The notes beneath the pieces are model-generated. The model ran no database searches and was not told where the DNA came from. It saw only the letters and a program-made list of their open reading frames with translations. A program made the position numbers and the translations under genes. From Prevotella sp. E13-17 (GTDB lineage Bacteria; Bacteroidota; Bacteroidia; Bacteroidales; Bacteroidaceae), in NCBI RefSeq assembly GCF_022024035.1, contig NZ_CP091787.1, positions 2,294,001 through 2,358,000 on the forward strand: a stretch of DNA of 64,000 nt. Direction: 5' to 3'. Positions 51,786-61,856 of the stretch are shown here, one piece after another. Numbering within the stretch: position 1 is the stretch's first letter; each line of letters begins with the position of its first letter.

Positions 51786-54653
51786 CTATTTCAACTTTGG
51801 CTTCAGTTCGTCGGGTGAGTCGTTGGTGAACATGTTGACTGCCGGAGCCTGCTTGCAATAGAAGTTGAGAATGGTTTGCATGTCGAGTTCCATCGCTGGA
51901 TGGAAATCATCACTTTGCATATAAGAAAGAATCGCTTGGCGCATCTGACGAGCCACAGGACGATTCTCCAGACGATTGCTGATGTCCATGGTTGTCATCA
52001 GCAATCGTCCTTTTCCGACCTTTGCTTCGACAAGCATGCCCAGTTTTCGCGACACATGCCACGTGTCGATGGGCTGTATGGGCGACTGATAGCTGCTGGG
52101 CAACTCCATCAGATTCATCACCTGTGCCTTATTGATAAGGTCCCACCAGTTGAGGTTTGACCAGTTATCAGTCGGGAAGCCATACTTAAACAACGGATGA
52201 GCGGTGTCGATATAGGCGCCAGTGGTATGCGGCGGACGCATCTTAAACCACGAGGTGTTCCAAAAGACTGGCAGATAGCTCTGCTTCACATCGCTACCCA
52301 GCGTCACCTTGCCGGCTGCCGTCAACAGTACGGTACCGCCTTTGCGCAGCACCTTCTGTGCTTTAGCATCTAAAGAATCGGAAATATAGACTGATCCACT
52401 TTCGGCTTCGCTCTTCTCGGGATAGACCCAGAAATCCCAATGGTTCTTATAGGAAGGAGAGAGCTGCACCTCGAGCGTCAGCTTGGCAGGTGCCTGCACA
52501 TGGGCAAGAGACATGGTCACGGTGCCCAAAGAGTGATTTTTTCCTACAGGCAGTGACTGCTGGTTCTGCAATAGTCCGCTGGCTACGACGCTGGCACTGT
52601 CATGATTGTAGATACGATAGCTGGGAGAGACGCCGGTCAATGTGGCAAATGTCGCATTGTAAGCCTCAACTGGCACACAGAGTGTGTCGGCCGTGGTATA
52701 TACAAACTGGGGGAATCGGGCCAAAGGAACAATGGCATTGCAGAACTGTGTCCAATCGCGAGCGTTACAATAGCCTTTCTCGCGCCAGAAGACATTCAGC
52801 ACACCCACAAGTGCCGTGCCTTGTCCACTGTAGTCGTTGAGGCCTAAAAGTTGGAAGCCGGCATAGTCTTTCGTACGGAGATTGCGTTCGATCTCATACT
52901 TATAGCAGAGTGTCTGCAGGTGTCCGCTGGCCATCAGAAACTTTCTATCCATCTGTGCCATCCCGTTGTCGCGCAACAGGTCACGGAAGATTTCGAAATT
53001 GCGAGCGCGATAAACACCTGTGTACTGAGACATCTCTCCAAAGTCGGGGAAAGCGCACCACTGTCCTTTCTCGTGGGTCACGACCGGACTTTCATTGGGC
53101 TTCTCGCCCTTGTAGTTGCGGGGATAGAGGATTCCATCATAGTAGTCATCGGCAGACTGTGGTGCCTTTTTGTCCCAATTCAGACCGCGTGCGCCACCTT
53201 TCACATGATAATCGGACTCTGAATCCCAAGCCCAACCGCCACCGACCGAAGCGCCTGCATAGAGTTTGGTGGGGTCGTACTTCCTCATTTCACGTACCCA
53301 GTCGTTGCAATAGCTCACCCAGTCGCCTGCTGGCTCGTTGCCTGCTGCCATCATGACGAACGAGGGATGATGACCATACTCGTCAATGATGCGCTTTGAC
53401 TCGTCCATCAGGTACTTGTCAATGGCCATACCTCGACGCAACTTCACACCGTGATTGGGCCACGTAGGACCTTCTGGCTGAAGATAGACACCTAACTTAT
53501 CGGCAGCAGCAAAGGCTGCCTCTGGAGGACAATAGGAATGGAAACGTACATGGTTGAGGCCATACTCCTTACATTTCTTGAAGATGCGCAACCATTCGGC
53601 CTCGTCGGTGGGAGGATAGCCGGTCTCGGGGAAACAGCAGTTCTCAACCGTGCCACGCAGGAATAGCGGACGACCGTTGATATATAGTTGACGCTGGCGG
53701 GCCGAAATCTCACGCAATCCGAAGGTGGTCTGATAGACATCCTCGCCAGCCTCGATGGTGAGCTGATACAGATGAGGATGAAATTCATCCCACAGCTGGG
53801 CATCGCTGCCTAAGTTTACCTTAAATATTTTCTTGTTTCCCAAGGCTTCTTTGCTCATAGTGGTGTGATAATGCTGCCCCGTCATGCTGCTCACCTCCAC
53901 ATTGACATCATACTCCCATTTAGGCAACACGCGGACGCCATCGGTGTGGTTCTCTAACTCTACCTCGATCTGTGCCGAACGCTCAGCCACATGCGGGATA
54001 ATACGCACGTGTTTGATGTTTAGTTTCTTCCACTGTGCCTGCAACTCAATCCTACCGACGATACCGTTCCAGTTGCCTTGCGTCTGGTCGGTCACGGAAT
54101 GGGAGTCTTGACCTACACACACATTCTCGATGCCATTATACACCTTGACAGCAATTTCGTTTCTGCCACCGAAGGTGATAAACTTGGTTACATCATAGCG
54201 ATGAGGCACTGACAGCGACATTTGATGTCCCACCTCCTTTCCGTTTACATACACCGTGGTCTCAATATGAGGACGCTCGAGAAACAGGGTGACGCGCTGA
54301 TTGCTCCACGAATGGGGCACATACACCTGTTTACGGTACCAAGCATTGCCCACATAGTGACGACTGGGAGTCAGAAAAAACGGGAACTTCATATCACCTT
54401 CGTGGCGATATTTCTCCATATAAGGATTGAAGTAATAGGAAGAGTCATAGAGAGAGCCTGTCCATTGGGTTTCTACCGACACACGATGCCCTTTTTCGTT
54501 GGACAGCATAGAGCCAGGCAACATCACATAATCGTCATATTGAGGTGTTTCACCCATTGCAAAATCCCATGCGCCTGCCAGCGAGATAACCTGTTGGGCA
54601 TGAATGGTTAAAGTAGCAATAGCTGCCATCAACAGGAAACTGATTCGTTTCAT
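51786..54653 (-). CDS. Glycoside hydrolase family 2 enzyme
   Basis: 955 aa. Signal MKRISFLLMAAIATLTIHAQ; sugar-binding domain (TLFLERPHIETTVYVNGKEV), immunoglobulin-like domain, TIM barrel with acid/base Glu in HPSFVMMAAGNEPAGDWVSY and a candidate nucleophile region FPDFGEMSQYTGVY. A carbohydrate-binding or beta-sandwich C-terminus follows. Beta-galactosidase or beta-glucuronidase-like; substrate not predictable. Promoter TAACTTTG at 54683-54690 (minus strand). Convergent with cyuA. Confidence 0.88.
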   Translation of the reverse strand: MKRISFLLMAAIATLTIHAQQVISLAGAWDFAMGETPQYDDYVMLPGSMLSNEKGHRVSVETQWTGSLYDSSYYFNPYMEKYRHEGDMKFPFFLTPSRHYVGNAWYRKQVYVPHSWSNQRVTLFLERPHIETTVYVNGKEVGHQMSLSVPHRYDVTKFITFGGRNEIAVKVYNGIENVCVGQDSHSVTDQTQGNWNGIVGRIELQAQWKKLNIKHVRIIPHVAERSAQIEVELENHTDGVRVLPKWEYDVNVEVSSMTGQHYHTTMSKEALGNKKIFKVNLGSDAQLWDEFHPHLYQLTIEAGEDVYQTTFGLREISARQRQLYINGRPLFLRGTVENCCFPETGYPPTDEAEWLRIFKKCKEYGLNHVRFHSYCPPEAAFAAADKLGVYLQPEGPTWPNHGVKLRRGMAIDKYLMDESKRIIDEYGHHPSFVMMAAGNEPAGDWVSYCNDWVREMRKYDPTKLYAGASVGGGWAWDSESDYHVKGGARGLNWDKKAPQSADDYYDGILYPRNYKGEKPNESPVVTHEKGQWCAFPDFGEMSQYTGVYRARNFEIFRDLLRDNGMAQMDRKFLMASGHLQTLCYKYEIERNLRTKDYAGFQLLGLNDYSGQGTALVGVLNVFWREKGYCNARDWTQFCNAIVPLARFPQFVYTTADTLCVPVEAYNATFATLTGVSPSYRIYNHDSASVVASGLLQNQQSLPVGKNHSLGTVTMSLAHVQAPAKLTLEVQLSPSYKNHWDFWVYPEKSEAESGSVYISDSLDAKAQKVLRKGGTVLLTAAGKVTLGSDVKQSYLPVFWNTSWFKMRPPHTTGAYIDTAHPLFKYGFPTDNWSNLNWWDLINKAQVMNLMELPSSYQSPIQPIDTWHVSRKLGMLVEAKVGKGRLLMTTMDISNRLENRPVARQMRQAILSYMQSDDFHPAMELDMQTILNFYCKQAPAVNMFTNDSPDELKPKLK

Positions 54654-54718
54654 AATTATTGATTAGTTTTAGTTTGACGCGCCAAAGTTACAAAGAAATA
54701 AACAAAAAACAAAAAAAA

Positions 54719-54751
54719 TGGCCCGAAAAGACTTTAAATCCTTTTGGGCCA
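54719..54751 (-). terminator. Terminator of the thioesterase gene
   Basis: TGGCCCGAAAAG / CTTTTGGGCCA stem with AT-rich loop and T-run on the minus strand, 19 nt past the stop. Confidence 0.8.
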
Positions 54752-54769
54752 AAGATATCTTAGAGGTTT

Positions 54770-55198
54770 CTATTCGAGACCTTCATATTGATAGATGTCA
54801 TGCCGCCAGTTGTCGGGGAAAGCCATGGACTGATGATTCACCAGATCATAGAGTACCATAATGGAGAAACAGCGGCATTTCACCTCGTGCGTATCAACAT
54901 CGATAATGTCCTGTTCAAGATGCAGACTCTTATTGCCCACCTTCACTGCTCGTGTACGTGCGGCAATGTGATCGTCACCTTTTATCTGCGAGAAGAACTC
55001 CGACTCTATCTTCACCACGACAATAGCTACACGTTCCCAATCTACATTCTGACATACATTGGCGAAATACTCTGTCTTTGCCGTATCGTAGAACTGAAAG
55101 TAAATGGTGTTATTGACATGACCGAACTTATCTACATCATTGAATCGGATCTGGATGGGCAACACATGCCGATAGTCTTTGTTTACTTCTTGTGTCAT
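54770..55198 (-). CDS. Acyl-CoA thioesterase, 4-hydroxybenzoyl-CoA thioesterase-like hotdog
   Basis: 142 aa from the ATG at 55198 (MTQEVNKDYRH). The frame can be read from a TTG at 55228, but that codon is only a few bases from the TAATTTTG -7 box (near 55232-55239) so is rejected. Family motif QIRFNDVDKFGHVNNTIYFQ with the Asp and His, followed by FYDTAKTEYFANV. Cytoplasmic acyl-CoA thioesterase of unknown substrate. Confidence 0.85.
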   Translation of the reverse strand: MTQEVNKDYRHVLPIQIRFNDVDKFGHVNNTIYFQFYDTAKTEYFANVCQNVDWERVAIVVVKIESEFFSQIKGDDHIAARTRAVKVGNKSLHLEQDIIDVDTHEVKCRCFSIMVLYDLVNHQSMAFPDNWRHDIYQYEGLE

Positions 55199-55304
55199 TC
55201 CTGAATTTTCTAAAGTTACTATTTTCAATGTGCAAAATTACAAATAATTTGCAAGATAAGCCCATGATTTGCAAAATTATTTCAATTAGTCAAATGGGAA
55301 ACAG

Positions 55305-55335
55305 AAAAAGTCAGCCCTACAGAGGACTGACTTTA
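55305..55335 (-). terminator. Terminator overlapping the GH35 gene end
   Basis: AAAGTCAGxCC and GGxCTGACTTT form a near-perfect stem that spans the GH35 stop codon, followed by TTTTT on the minus strand. Confidence 0.7.
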
Positions 55336-57359
55336 ACAGACTTCACACTTTCGCCTGGAGTTTGATCTGCTTCACGTGGAAGATAGATTGGGGCTCCACT
55401 CTGAAGAGGCTGTATGCGAAGTTCCAACGTGGTGCAACCTTTAGGCAAACGCCATAAGCCATACAGGAACGGACGACCATATTGGAAATGGTCTGCAATC
55501 AACTTGCCATCGGCATAAAGACGGGCACAATCGCCTTGATAGTCAACTGCCAACAACAGTTCTCCTGTCGGGCGCTCACCTTGCATGAAAGGCAGATTGA
55601 TCCGATAGACGGCTGCCTGCTGCCAGTCGGCTTCTGTGGGAGCCTCTGCAACCTTTTGTGCACCAATAGTGATTGTTCGCAAGGGGCCTGCCTCATGTAT
55701 TTTCTCACAAGTGGCTAGATAGAGCATATCGGTATGAGGGCGCACTTCGAGGAACAAACGTTCGGCCTCTTTCTTACTCAACAGATACATATTATTATAA
55801 ATAGGTGTGTCCTTCCCCTGGGGCTTCACGTTCTTCAGCAGCTTACCACTCTGCAGGCAGATTGTTGTGGGAATGCCAGGTATCTGCATGAAGTAGATCT
55901 TGCCATTGCGCTTAGCCACCAGTTGCGCCGTAGCATACCGTATGCCGTCGATGTTGATGGGGAAGATAGCCATTGCACCAGCAGGAATGGTAAGCTTTGG
56001 CAAGCAAACGCCACATGCTTTCAGGCTTACGCGACGTTTTGCAGAGAGGTGCTGCAGACGTTCATAATTGTTCACAAAGATGAAACCACTGCCATTCTGA
56101 CTTCTCACCGACCAGCGCAACTGTCTGTCGTCGCCTTTCTTCAGGTCTTGACTCACGGGAAACGAGGGTTCCATCGTTGCTAGCTGCTGACCATAGTCGT
56201 GCATAAACAAATGCAGTGGACGCAATGCGTAGAAGTGAGGGTTGGTCTGTCCAAACTCTCCTATAGGCGCTTGGAAGTCATAGTTCTTCACTGGCATATC
56301 ATTATAGTTGGTAGCCGGCGTTCGCTGGTTCTCATTCAACGTCATAATACCTTCTGGGTTGGTTCCTCCATGATACATATAGTAGCCCAACAGGTTGGAC
56401 CCAGAACCCAACTTCACCAATGCCATGGAATAGGCATCCTCGGAATAGACATAAGGACGACGATGATAGGCCGTAGCCATACCACCACCCAGCTCACAGG
56501 TGAAATAAGGATAGACACCACTGTCGGCTGCAGAAGATGAAACCTCAGCACCATCGGATGCTGCCGATGGTGACTCGCCCATCGCAGTAGCGGGCTTGAC
56601 ACCCTCCTTAAAGTTGAATGCCTTATAATAGTTGCCAACAGTCTCCTGAAGTGAACGCTCCCAGAAGCCGTCGGCATAGTCGCCATAGAGGGGTATCATC
56701 TCGCCAAAGGGCACAGGAGTAGCCAGTTCTGGCCAACCGGTACGCGTATAGAATGGCAGGTCGTAGCCAATCTGAAGGGCTATCTTTTTCAGTGCCATCA
56801 AATACTCACCACGTCCGCGATACTCATTATCAAATTGTGCGGCAACAACGGGGCCACCATCTTTCCATTGCAATCCTTGTACCTGAGTAAAAATCTGACG
56901 ATAGAGACGCTCCACATAATTTAAAAAGACAGGATCCTGTTGGCGCACTTTGCAGCCCTTTGTGAAGATCCAGTCGGGAATGCCACCATTGCGAACCTCG
57001 CCATGACAGAACGGGCCGAGGCGAAGTACCACTGGTATCTCTTCCTTTTTGCATACCTCGAGAAAACGACGCAGGTTGCGTTGACCGTCCCAACGGAAAA
57101 TACCCTCCTGCTCTTCTACATGGTTCCAAAACACATAGGTGGCTATCATAGTAACCCCACCCTCTTTCATCAACCGCACCTCTCGTGTCCACTCTTCGGC
57201 TGGCACACGTGAATAGTGTATCTCGCCCATCACCGGACAGATGCGATGCCCATCGATAATGAGACTATGACGATCCCAGGTCACTGGTTTCCCGAAATCA
57301 GAAGCATAACAGCCTGCAGCCATCAGCCACAAGCAAGCAGATAGAAGTAGTTTGTTCAT
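55317..57359 (-). CDS. Glycoside hydrolase family 35 beta-galactosidase
   Basis: 680 aa from the ATG at 57359 (MNKLLLSACLWLMAAGCYAS, signal peptide). GH35 landmarks are WDRHSLIIDGHRICPVMGEI, TYVFWNHVEEQEGIFRWDGQ and the acid/base Glu in VVAAQFDNEYRGRGEYLMAL; the nucleophile region is YFTCELGGGMATAYH, divergent from the classic motif. C-terminal beta-sandwich domain (LLLAVDYQGDCARLYADGKL). Begins 8 nt after the exonuclease gene, so both are on one transcript. Likely periplasmic or surface galactoside hydrolase. Confidence 0.85.
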   Translation of the reverse strand: MNKLLLSACLWLMAAGCYASDFGKPVTWDRHSLIIDGHRICPVMGEIHYSRVPAEEWTREVRLMKEGGVTMIATYVFWNHVEEQEGIFRWDGQRNLRRFLEVCKKEEIPVVLRLGPFCHGEVRNGGIPDWIFTKGCKVRQQDPVFLNYVERLYRQIFTQVQGLQWKDGGPVVAAQFDNEYRGRGEYLMALKKIALQIGYDLPFYTRTGWPELATPVPFGEMIPLYGDYADGFWERSLQETVGNYYKAFNFKEGVKPATAMGESPSAASDGAEVSSSAADSGVYPYFTCELGGGMATAYHRRPYVYSEDAYSMALVKLGSGSNLLGYYMYHGGTNPEGIMTLNENQRTPATNYNDMPVKNYDFQAPIGEFGQTNPHFYALRPLHLFMHDYGQQLATMEPSFPVSQDLKKGDDRQLRWSVRSQNGSGFIFVNNYERLQHLSAKRRVSLKACGVCLPKLTIPAGAMAIFPINIDGIRYATAQLVAKRNGKIYFMQIPGIPTTICLQSGKLLKNVKPQGKDTPIYNNMYLLSKKEAERLFLEVRPHTDMLYLATCEKIHEAGPLRTITIGAQKVAEAPTEADWQQAAVYRINLPFMQGERPTGELLLAVDYQGDCARLYADGKLIADHFQYGRPFLYGLWRLPKGCTTLELRIQPLQSGAPIYLPREADQTPGESVKSVKVSPL

Positions 57360-57367
57360 GATGATGA

Positions 57368-58117
57368 TTATTTTAGTATCAGTTCTACCGGACAATGGTC
57401 GCTGCCCATGATATCAACATGTATCTTTGCATCCTCAATCCTTGACATCAAGCGTTCTGAAGCTACGAAATAGTCAATACGCCAGCCAACATTCTTTTGA
57501 CGGGCTTGGAAGCGATAAGACCACCATGAGTACACAACCTCGTCGGGATACTTCCAGCGGAAGGTATCTATGAAGCCTGAACCCAACAATTCGCTGAACT
57601 TGCCCCGTTCTTCGTCGGTAAACCCAGGATTCATGTGATTGGTCTTGGGATTCTTCAGGTCTATTTCCTGATGAGCTACATTTAGATCACCACAGAGAAT
57701 GACAGGTTTCTGTTCGTCTAAGTGCTTCAGATAGCAACGGAACTGGTCTTCCCACGACATGCGATAGTCTAAACGTTTCAATCCATCTTGTGAGTTTGGC
57801 GTGTAGCAGCACACCAGATAAAACTCTGGCATCTCCAATGTGATAACGCGTCCCTCGTGATCATGCTCATCAACACCAATACCCATTGTCACACTCTGCG
57901 GCTGATGCTTAGTGTAAATAGCTGTACCAGAATAGCCCTTCTTATCGGCATAGTTCCAAAAGGACTGATAACCATCGAACTGCAGGTCCAACTGTCCTGC
58001 CTGCATCTTTGTCTCCTGCAGGCAGAAAAAGTCGGCATCCAACTCACGAAAGACATCACTGAACCCCTTGCCTGCGCAAGCCCTCAATCCGTTAACGTTC
58101 CAACTTACAAATTTCAT
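57368..58117 (-). CDS. xth: Exodeoxyribonuclease III
   Basis: 249 aa from the ATG at 58117 (MKFVSWNVNGLRACAGKGF). DNA repair AP endonuclease/exonuclease. FCLQETKMQAGQLDL (metal Glu), CCYTPNSQDGLKRLDYR, CGDLNVAHQEIDLKNPKTNH, GWRIDYFVAS and GSDHCPVEL with catalytic His. Upstream of GH35 with an 8-nt gap. Confidence 0.95.
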   Translation of the reverse strand: MKFVSWNVNGLRACAGKGFSDVFRELDADFFCLQETKMQAGQLDLQFDGYQSFWNYADKKGYSGTAIYTKHQPQSVTMGIGVDEHDHEGRVITLEMPEFYLVCCYTPNSQDGLKRLDYRMSWEDQFRCYLKHLDEQKPVILCGDLNVAHQEIDLKNPKTNHMNPGFTDEERGKFSELLGSGFIDTFRWKYPDEVVYSWWSYRFQARQKNVGWRIDYFVASERLMSRIEDAKIHVDIMGSDHCPVELILK

Positions 58118-58147
58118 GTTTAAAGAAAGCAATACCTAATATTATTA

Positions 58148-58960
58148 TTAGAAAGCAATACCTATCGTAAACTGATGCATCTTGGGAGCACCACTCTTCT
58201 TGAAGAAATCCATGGGTGAATACTTACAATAGATGGCCGGCAGATAAGGGGCGTGAACCTGCATGAATGCATCGATGGTGACAGGACGCTGACCAATGGA
58301 TTTTGTATTGATATCATACGTTTCCTCGCCAAGTTCAAATTGCCGATTGGCGTGCGCCCAGAAATTGAAGTTCACAAGGCCGCCCAAGGTGACATAGCAC
58401 TTTTGTTCACTATCAAAATAGTGGGTATAAAGCAACGGTACCTGAACACTGGTGACATGCAATGCCACTTTCTTGTCGGCTGCATTGATAGGGAAGGCTG
58501 ACAGCCCCATAATGCCGTCTGCATCTTTCATCCAGAAACCGTCGTTGGCCGACATGCGATAGTTGCGCCAGTCGATGCCCACACCGATACTCCAGGCATT
58601 CTTAGCACCATAGGGATACCAATTGGTTCTTACACCCAGAGCCACATCAAAAGAGGGCCACAGGTTAAATGATCCCATATCGGCATCGAGCATCGTGTTA
58701 AGACCTATCTGGATATAAGGGACGCTTTTCACATCGCCCGCATCCAACCTTTTGTTTTTCGAACGCTTCACCTGGATGCCGCACCACGACTTTTTGTCTT
58801 TCGCAACACTGTCGTTGAGAATGATTTTGGGTGCTTTGTCGCGAGTCACGACAGTTACTTTCTCAACATTGTCCACAACGATAGTATCAGCAGTCTCGGC
58901 AGCCATTGACCACGATGAGGCAGCAATAAGTAGAGCCGCAAGAATAGTTTTAGCTTTCAT
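58148..58960 (-). CDS. Outer-membrane beta-barrel protein
   Basis: 270 aa. Signal MKAKTILAALLIAASSWSMA; alternating beta strands (VALGVRTNWYPYGAKNAWSI, NFNFWAHANRQFELG), a final strand MHQFTIGIAF ending in Phe, the usual outer-membrane signature. PorT/OmpW-like layout. Separate from the exonuclease gene by 30 nt. Ligand unknown. Confidence 0.8.
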   Translation of the reverse strand: MKAKTILAALLIAASSWSMAAETADTIVVDNVEKVTVVTRDKAPKIILNDSVAKDKKSWCGIQVKRSKNKRLDAGDVKSVPYIQIGLNTMLDADMGSFNLWPSFDVALGVRTNWYPYGAKNAWSIGVGIDWRNYRMSANDGFWMKDADGIMGLSAFPINAADKKVALHVTSVQVPLLYTHYFDSEQKCYVTLGGLVNFNFWAHANRQFELGEETYDINTKSIGQRPVTIDAFMQVHAPYLPAIYCKYSPMDFFKKSGAPKMHQFTIGIAF

Positions 58961-59048
58961 TATTTGATTGGTTTATTTGATTGGTTTATTACATATTGCT
59001 TGCAAAGGTAAGCATTATTTATGAAAACCACAATGAAAGAAACAAAAA

Positions 59049-59080
59049 AATGGCAGTTCCATCGATATGAAACTGCCATT
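59049..59080 (-). terminator. ribH terminator
   Basis: AATGGCAGTTxCAT-CGAT-ATGxAACTGCCATT stem followed by a T-run on the minus strand, 19 nt past the ribH stop. Confidence 0.8.
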
Positions 59081-59098
59081 ATAGAAACCACTAAAGAA

Positions 59099-59575
59099 TT
59101 AAAACTTTGCCATCTTTATGGCAACTACAGCACACTCATCACCCTTGTTGCCAAGTTTGCCGCCAGCACGATCCAACGCCTGTTGCAGGTCATTGGTGGT
59201 CAGCAGGCCATAGACAACCGGTATATTGCTTGTGGCATTCAAGCGAGCAATACCAGCGGTCACCCCCTGACAGATATAGTCAAAGTGGGGCGTCTCACCA
59301 CGAATCACACTACCCAAGATGATGATGGCATCATAACCATCATTGAGCGTCATCTGGTGTGCACCATAAATCAGCTCAAAAGAACCGGGCACAGTCTTCA
59401 CGTGGATATTTTCAGTCAGCGCGCCATGCTTCTCCAGTGTTTTCACACAACCTTCGAGAAGGGCCCCAGTAATCTCGGGATTCCACTCTGCCACCACAAT
59501 GCCAAAAGTCATATTTGAGGCATCGGGAACGGCATTGAAGTCGTAGTCGCTCAAATTATGCAGGGCTGTAGCCAT
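59099..59575 (-). CDS. ribH: 6,7-Dimethyl-8-ribityllumazine synthase
   Basis: 158 aa. Penultimate riboflavin step. [54 protein letters not shown] and [20 protein letters not shown] are the family motifs. Upstream by 24 nt is the TPR protein gene on the same strand. Confidence 0.95.
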   Translation of the reverse strand: MATALHNLSDYDFNAVPDASNMTFGIVVAEWNPEITGALLEGCVKTLEKHGALTENIHVKTVPGSFELIYGAHQMTLNDGYDAIIILGSVIRGETPHFDYICQGVTAGIARLNATSNIPVVYGLLTTNDLQQALDRAGGKLGNKGDECAVVAIKMAKF

Positions 59576-59599
59576 CGTTATTATTCAATTAATGTAAAC

Positions 59600-60292
59600 T
59601 TACTCTTTTACACGCTCGATGTAAGCATCGATAGTGTTATACTTCACCCACTGATAGTAGTTGTCCTTGATGCGCTGATAAAGCTTCAGGGCATCGGCCT
59701 TCTTACCCTGGCTCTCCAAAATCTCACCAGCCTGAATCAGGAATCCGGGAGACAGTGTACTGTTATCAGCCATGTCGGCAGCCTTCACCAGTGTCTTCAC
59801 AGCATCATCAAGTTTATTCTGACTTGCCTCGATGTTTCCCTCGGCAGCCTTTGCTGAAGGTGAAATCATCTGATCGTCTTCTGTATCAAACTCGTCGAAA
59901 TACTCTGCAGCTTCATCCAACTGACCCAGACGGGCGCAGCAGATACCGGCATAGAGGTTGGCCAGGTTACCAGCCTTCGTTGAGCTGTACTCATCAGCAA
60001 TAGTCTTGAAACCAGCATGACCCAGGCTATCGCCCTCAAGAGCCATCTTGAACAACTCAGGCATATCGCCCTGAACTGCCATTCCGTAATACTCCTGAGC
60101 CTTTGCCATTTCGGTGCTGGCCTTCACTTGCTGCTTGCTGCTGTAGTTACTCCAGAACAGGCAAGCCAATACAGCTACAACAGCCACACTAACACCGCAA
60201 ATAATTGCTTTCTTGTACTTGAGGATGAAAGCCTCACTCTGATTCAGTGCCTCCTTGATTTCGGGAGCACCGTTGTTGTTGTTTTCTGCCAT
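59600..60292 (-). CDS. Membrane-anchored TPR protein (YfgM-like)
   Basis: 230 aa. Charged N-terminus, a transmembrane segment (AIICGVSVAVVAVLACLFWS) near residues 33-52, then TPR-like helices (LYAGICCARLGQLDEAAEYF, AADMADNSTLSPGFLIQAGE, KKADALKLYQRIKDNYYQWV). Resembles YfgM/ancillary SecYEG-translocon proteins, but that is inference. Same transcript as ribH. Promoter TATCTTTG near 60337-60344 (minus strand). Confidence 0.8.
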   Translation of the reverse strand: MAENNNNGAPEIKEALNQSEAFILKYKKAIICGVSVAVVAVLACLFWSNYSSKQQVKASTEMAKAQEYYGMAVQGDMPELFKMALEGDSLGHAGFKTIADEYSSTKAGNLANLYAGICCARLGQLDEAAEYFDEFDTEDDQMISPSAKAAEGNIEASQNKLDDAVKTLVKAADMADNSTLSPGFLIQAGEILESQGKKADALKLYQRIKDNYYQWVKYNTIDAYIERVKE

Positions 60293-60438
60293 TTTATTTG
60301 TTATTTTATTTTATGTTCACACAACTTTTGCGGGCGCAAAGATAATGAAAATATTGCACATAGTGAAATTTATTCCTTGTTTTTTTCTTTTTTAAGTCTG
60401 AAAAGCAGTAACTTTGCACTGAAAAAGACAGAAAAAGC

Positions 60439-61527
60439 ATGATCCTGGAGCGTTTATCCATTATTAATTATAAGAACATAGAGGGAGCAGACTTGAAGCT
60501 CTCGCCTAAATTCAATTGTTTCATTGGTCACAACGGTGCAGGCAAAACCAATGTACTCGATGCTATCTATTTTCTGTCGTTCTGTCACTCGGCACAGACG
60601 GTTCAAGACTCGCTGGCCATTCAGCATGACAAGGACTTTTTCCTGTTAGAGGGACGCTATTCAGACTTCAGCATATCCTGTGGTATGAAAAGAGGTACCA
60701 AAAAGGTGTTCAAGCGAGACAAAAAGACCTACCAACGGCTCTCCGAGCACATCGGCCTGATACCTATTGTATTAGTATCGCCAGCCGACGCGCTGCTGAT
60801 TGAAGGTGGCAGCGAAGAACGACGCCGACTCATGGATCAGGTGATAGCCCAATTAGATCGAACATATATAGAATCACTGAATCGCTATAACAAGGCACTC
60901 ATGCAGCGCAATGCGATGCTGAAGATTGAAGACCACGAGCCCGACCCTGCCCTACTCTCACTGTGGGAAGAACAGATGGCGCACGAAGGAGAGACCATCT
61001 ACCGAAAGCGACGGACATTTGTAGAACAGTTGGTTCCGATGTTTCAGCAGTTCTACGCCATGATTTCTGATGGACGCGAACAGGTGTCGCTCAGCTATAC
61101 ATCCCACTGTCAACGAGGACCACTGCTCGAAGTGATTCAGCGCGACCGCATGAAAGACAGAGCTGTGGGCTATTCGCTTCACGGCATTCACCGCGACGAC
61201 CTCGAGATCATGCTGGATGGACACCCCATGCGTCGTGAAGGTTCACAGGGGCAACTCAAGACGTTTGTCATTGCGCTGAAGTTGGCACAATTCAACTTTC
61301 TGAAACAGACCAATGCCCACACCACTCCAATCTTGCTCTTGGACGACATCTTCGACAAACTGGATGCGCAGCGTGTGGAACAAATCATCAAGCTGGTGTC
61401 TGGAGAACAGTTTGGACAGATTTTTATCACCGATACCAACCGCGACCACTTAGACCAAATCCTGGCACAAGGGCAATTCGACTATCAGTTGTTCACGGTT
61501 GAAAACGGTAGTATCACTACAAAATAA
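60439..61527 (+). CDS. recF: RecF recombination/repair ATPase
   Basis: 362 aa. Loads RecA at single-strand gaps. P-loop FNCFIGHNGAGKTNVLDAIY, signature HRDDLEIMLDGHPMRREGSQ, Walker B TPILLLDDIFDKLDAQRVEQ. A TAACTTTG -7-like box lies at 60409-60416. Followed by a DUF721 gene after 12 nt. Confidence 0.95.
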   Translation: MILERLSIINYKNIEGADLKLSPKFNCFIGHNGAGKTNVLDAIYFLSFCHSAQTVQDSLAIQHDKDFFLLEGRYSDFSISCGMKRGTKKVFKRDKKTYQRLSEHIGLIPIVLVSPADALLIEGGSEERRRLMDQVIAQLDRTYIESLNRYNKALMQRNAMLKIEDHEPDPALLSLWEEQMAHEGETIYRKRRTFVEQLVPMFQQFYAMISDGREQVSLSYTSHCQRGPLLEVIQRDRMKDRAVGYSLHGIHRDDLEIMLDGHPMRREGSQGQLKTFVIALKLAQFNFLKQTNAHTTPILLLDDIFDKLDAQRVEQIIKLVSGEQFGQIFITDTNRDHLDQILAQGQFDYQLFTVENGSITTK

Positions 61528-61539
61528 CATTCTTCAACT

Positions 61540-61830
61540 ATGTTTAAACGCGACGTACAAGAACTTAAAAAACTGGTATTACGCAACATACGACAGCAAG
61601 GATTGGAAACACCTCTACTACAAAAGCGACTGATAGAGGCATGGCCTATCGTGGCTGGCGAGGTCATAGCTCGCTATACCACCGATGTGCGTATCTACAA
61701 TCAGACATTGCACGTGCGACTGAGCATCCCTGCCCTCCGTGCCGATCTCTCTATGCGCCGCCAAGAATACGTACGCCGTTTAAACGAATATGTCGGCAAC
61801 CAGGTGATTGCCGACATACAGTTTCGTTGA
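61540..61830 (+). CDS. DUF721 protein (DciA-like)
   Basis: 96 aa. IEAWPIVAGEVIARYTTDVR and LHVRLSIPALRADLSMRRQE are the DUF721 core. DciA relatives load the replicative helicase. Adjacent to recF, as often seen. Short version without extra domains. Confidence 0.88.
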   Translation: MFKRDVQELKKLVLRNIRQQGLETPLLQKRLIEAWPIVAGEVIARYTTDVRIYNQTLHVRLSIPALRADLSMRRQEYVRRLNEYVGNQVIADIQFR

Positions 61831-61856
61831 TTTCTATTTTATTGCAAGTTAACCTG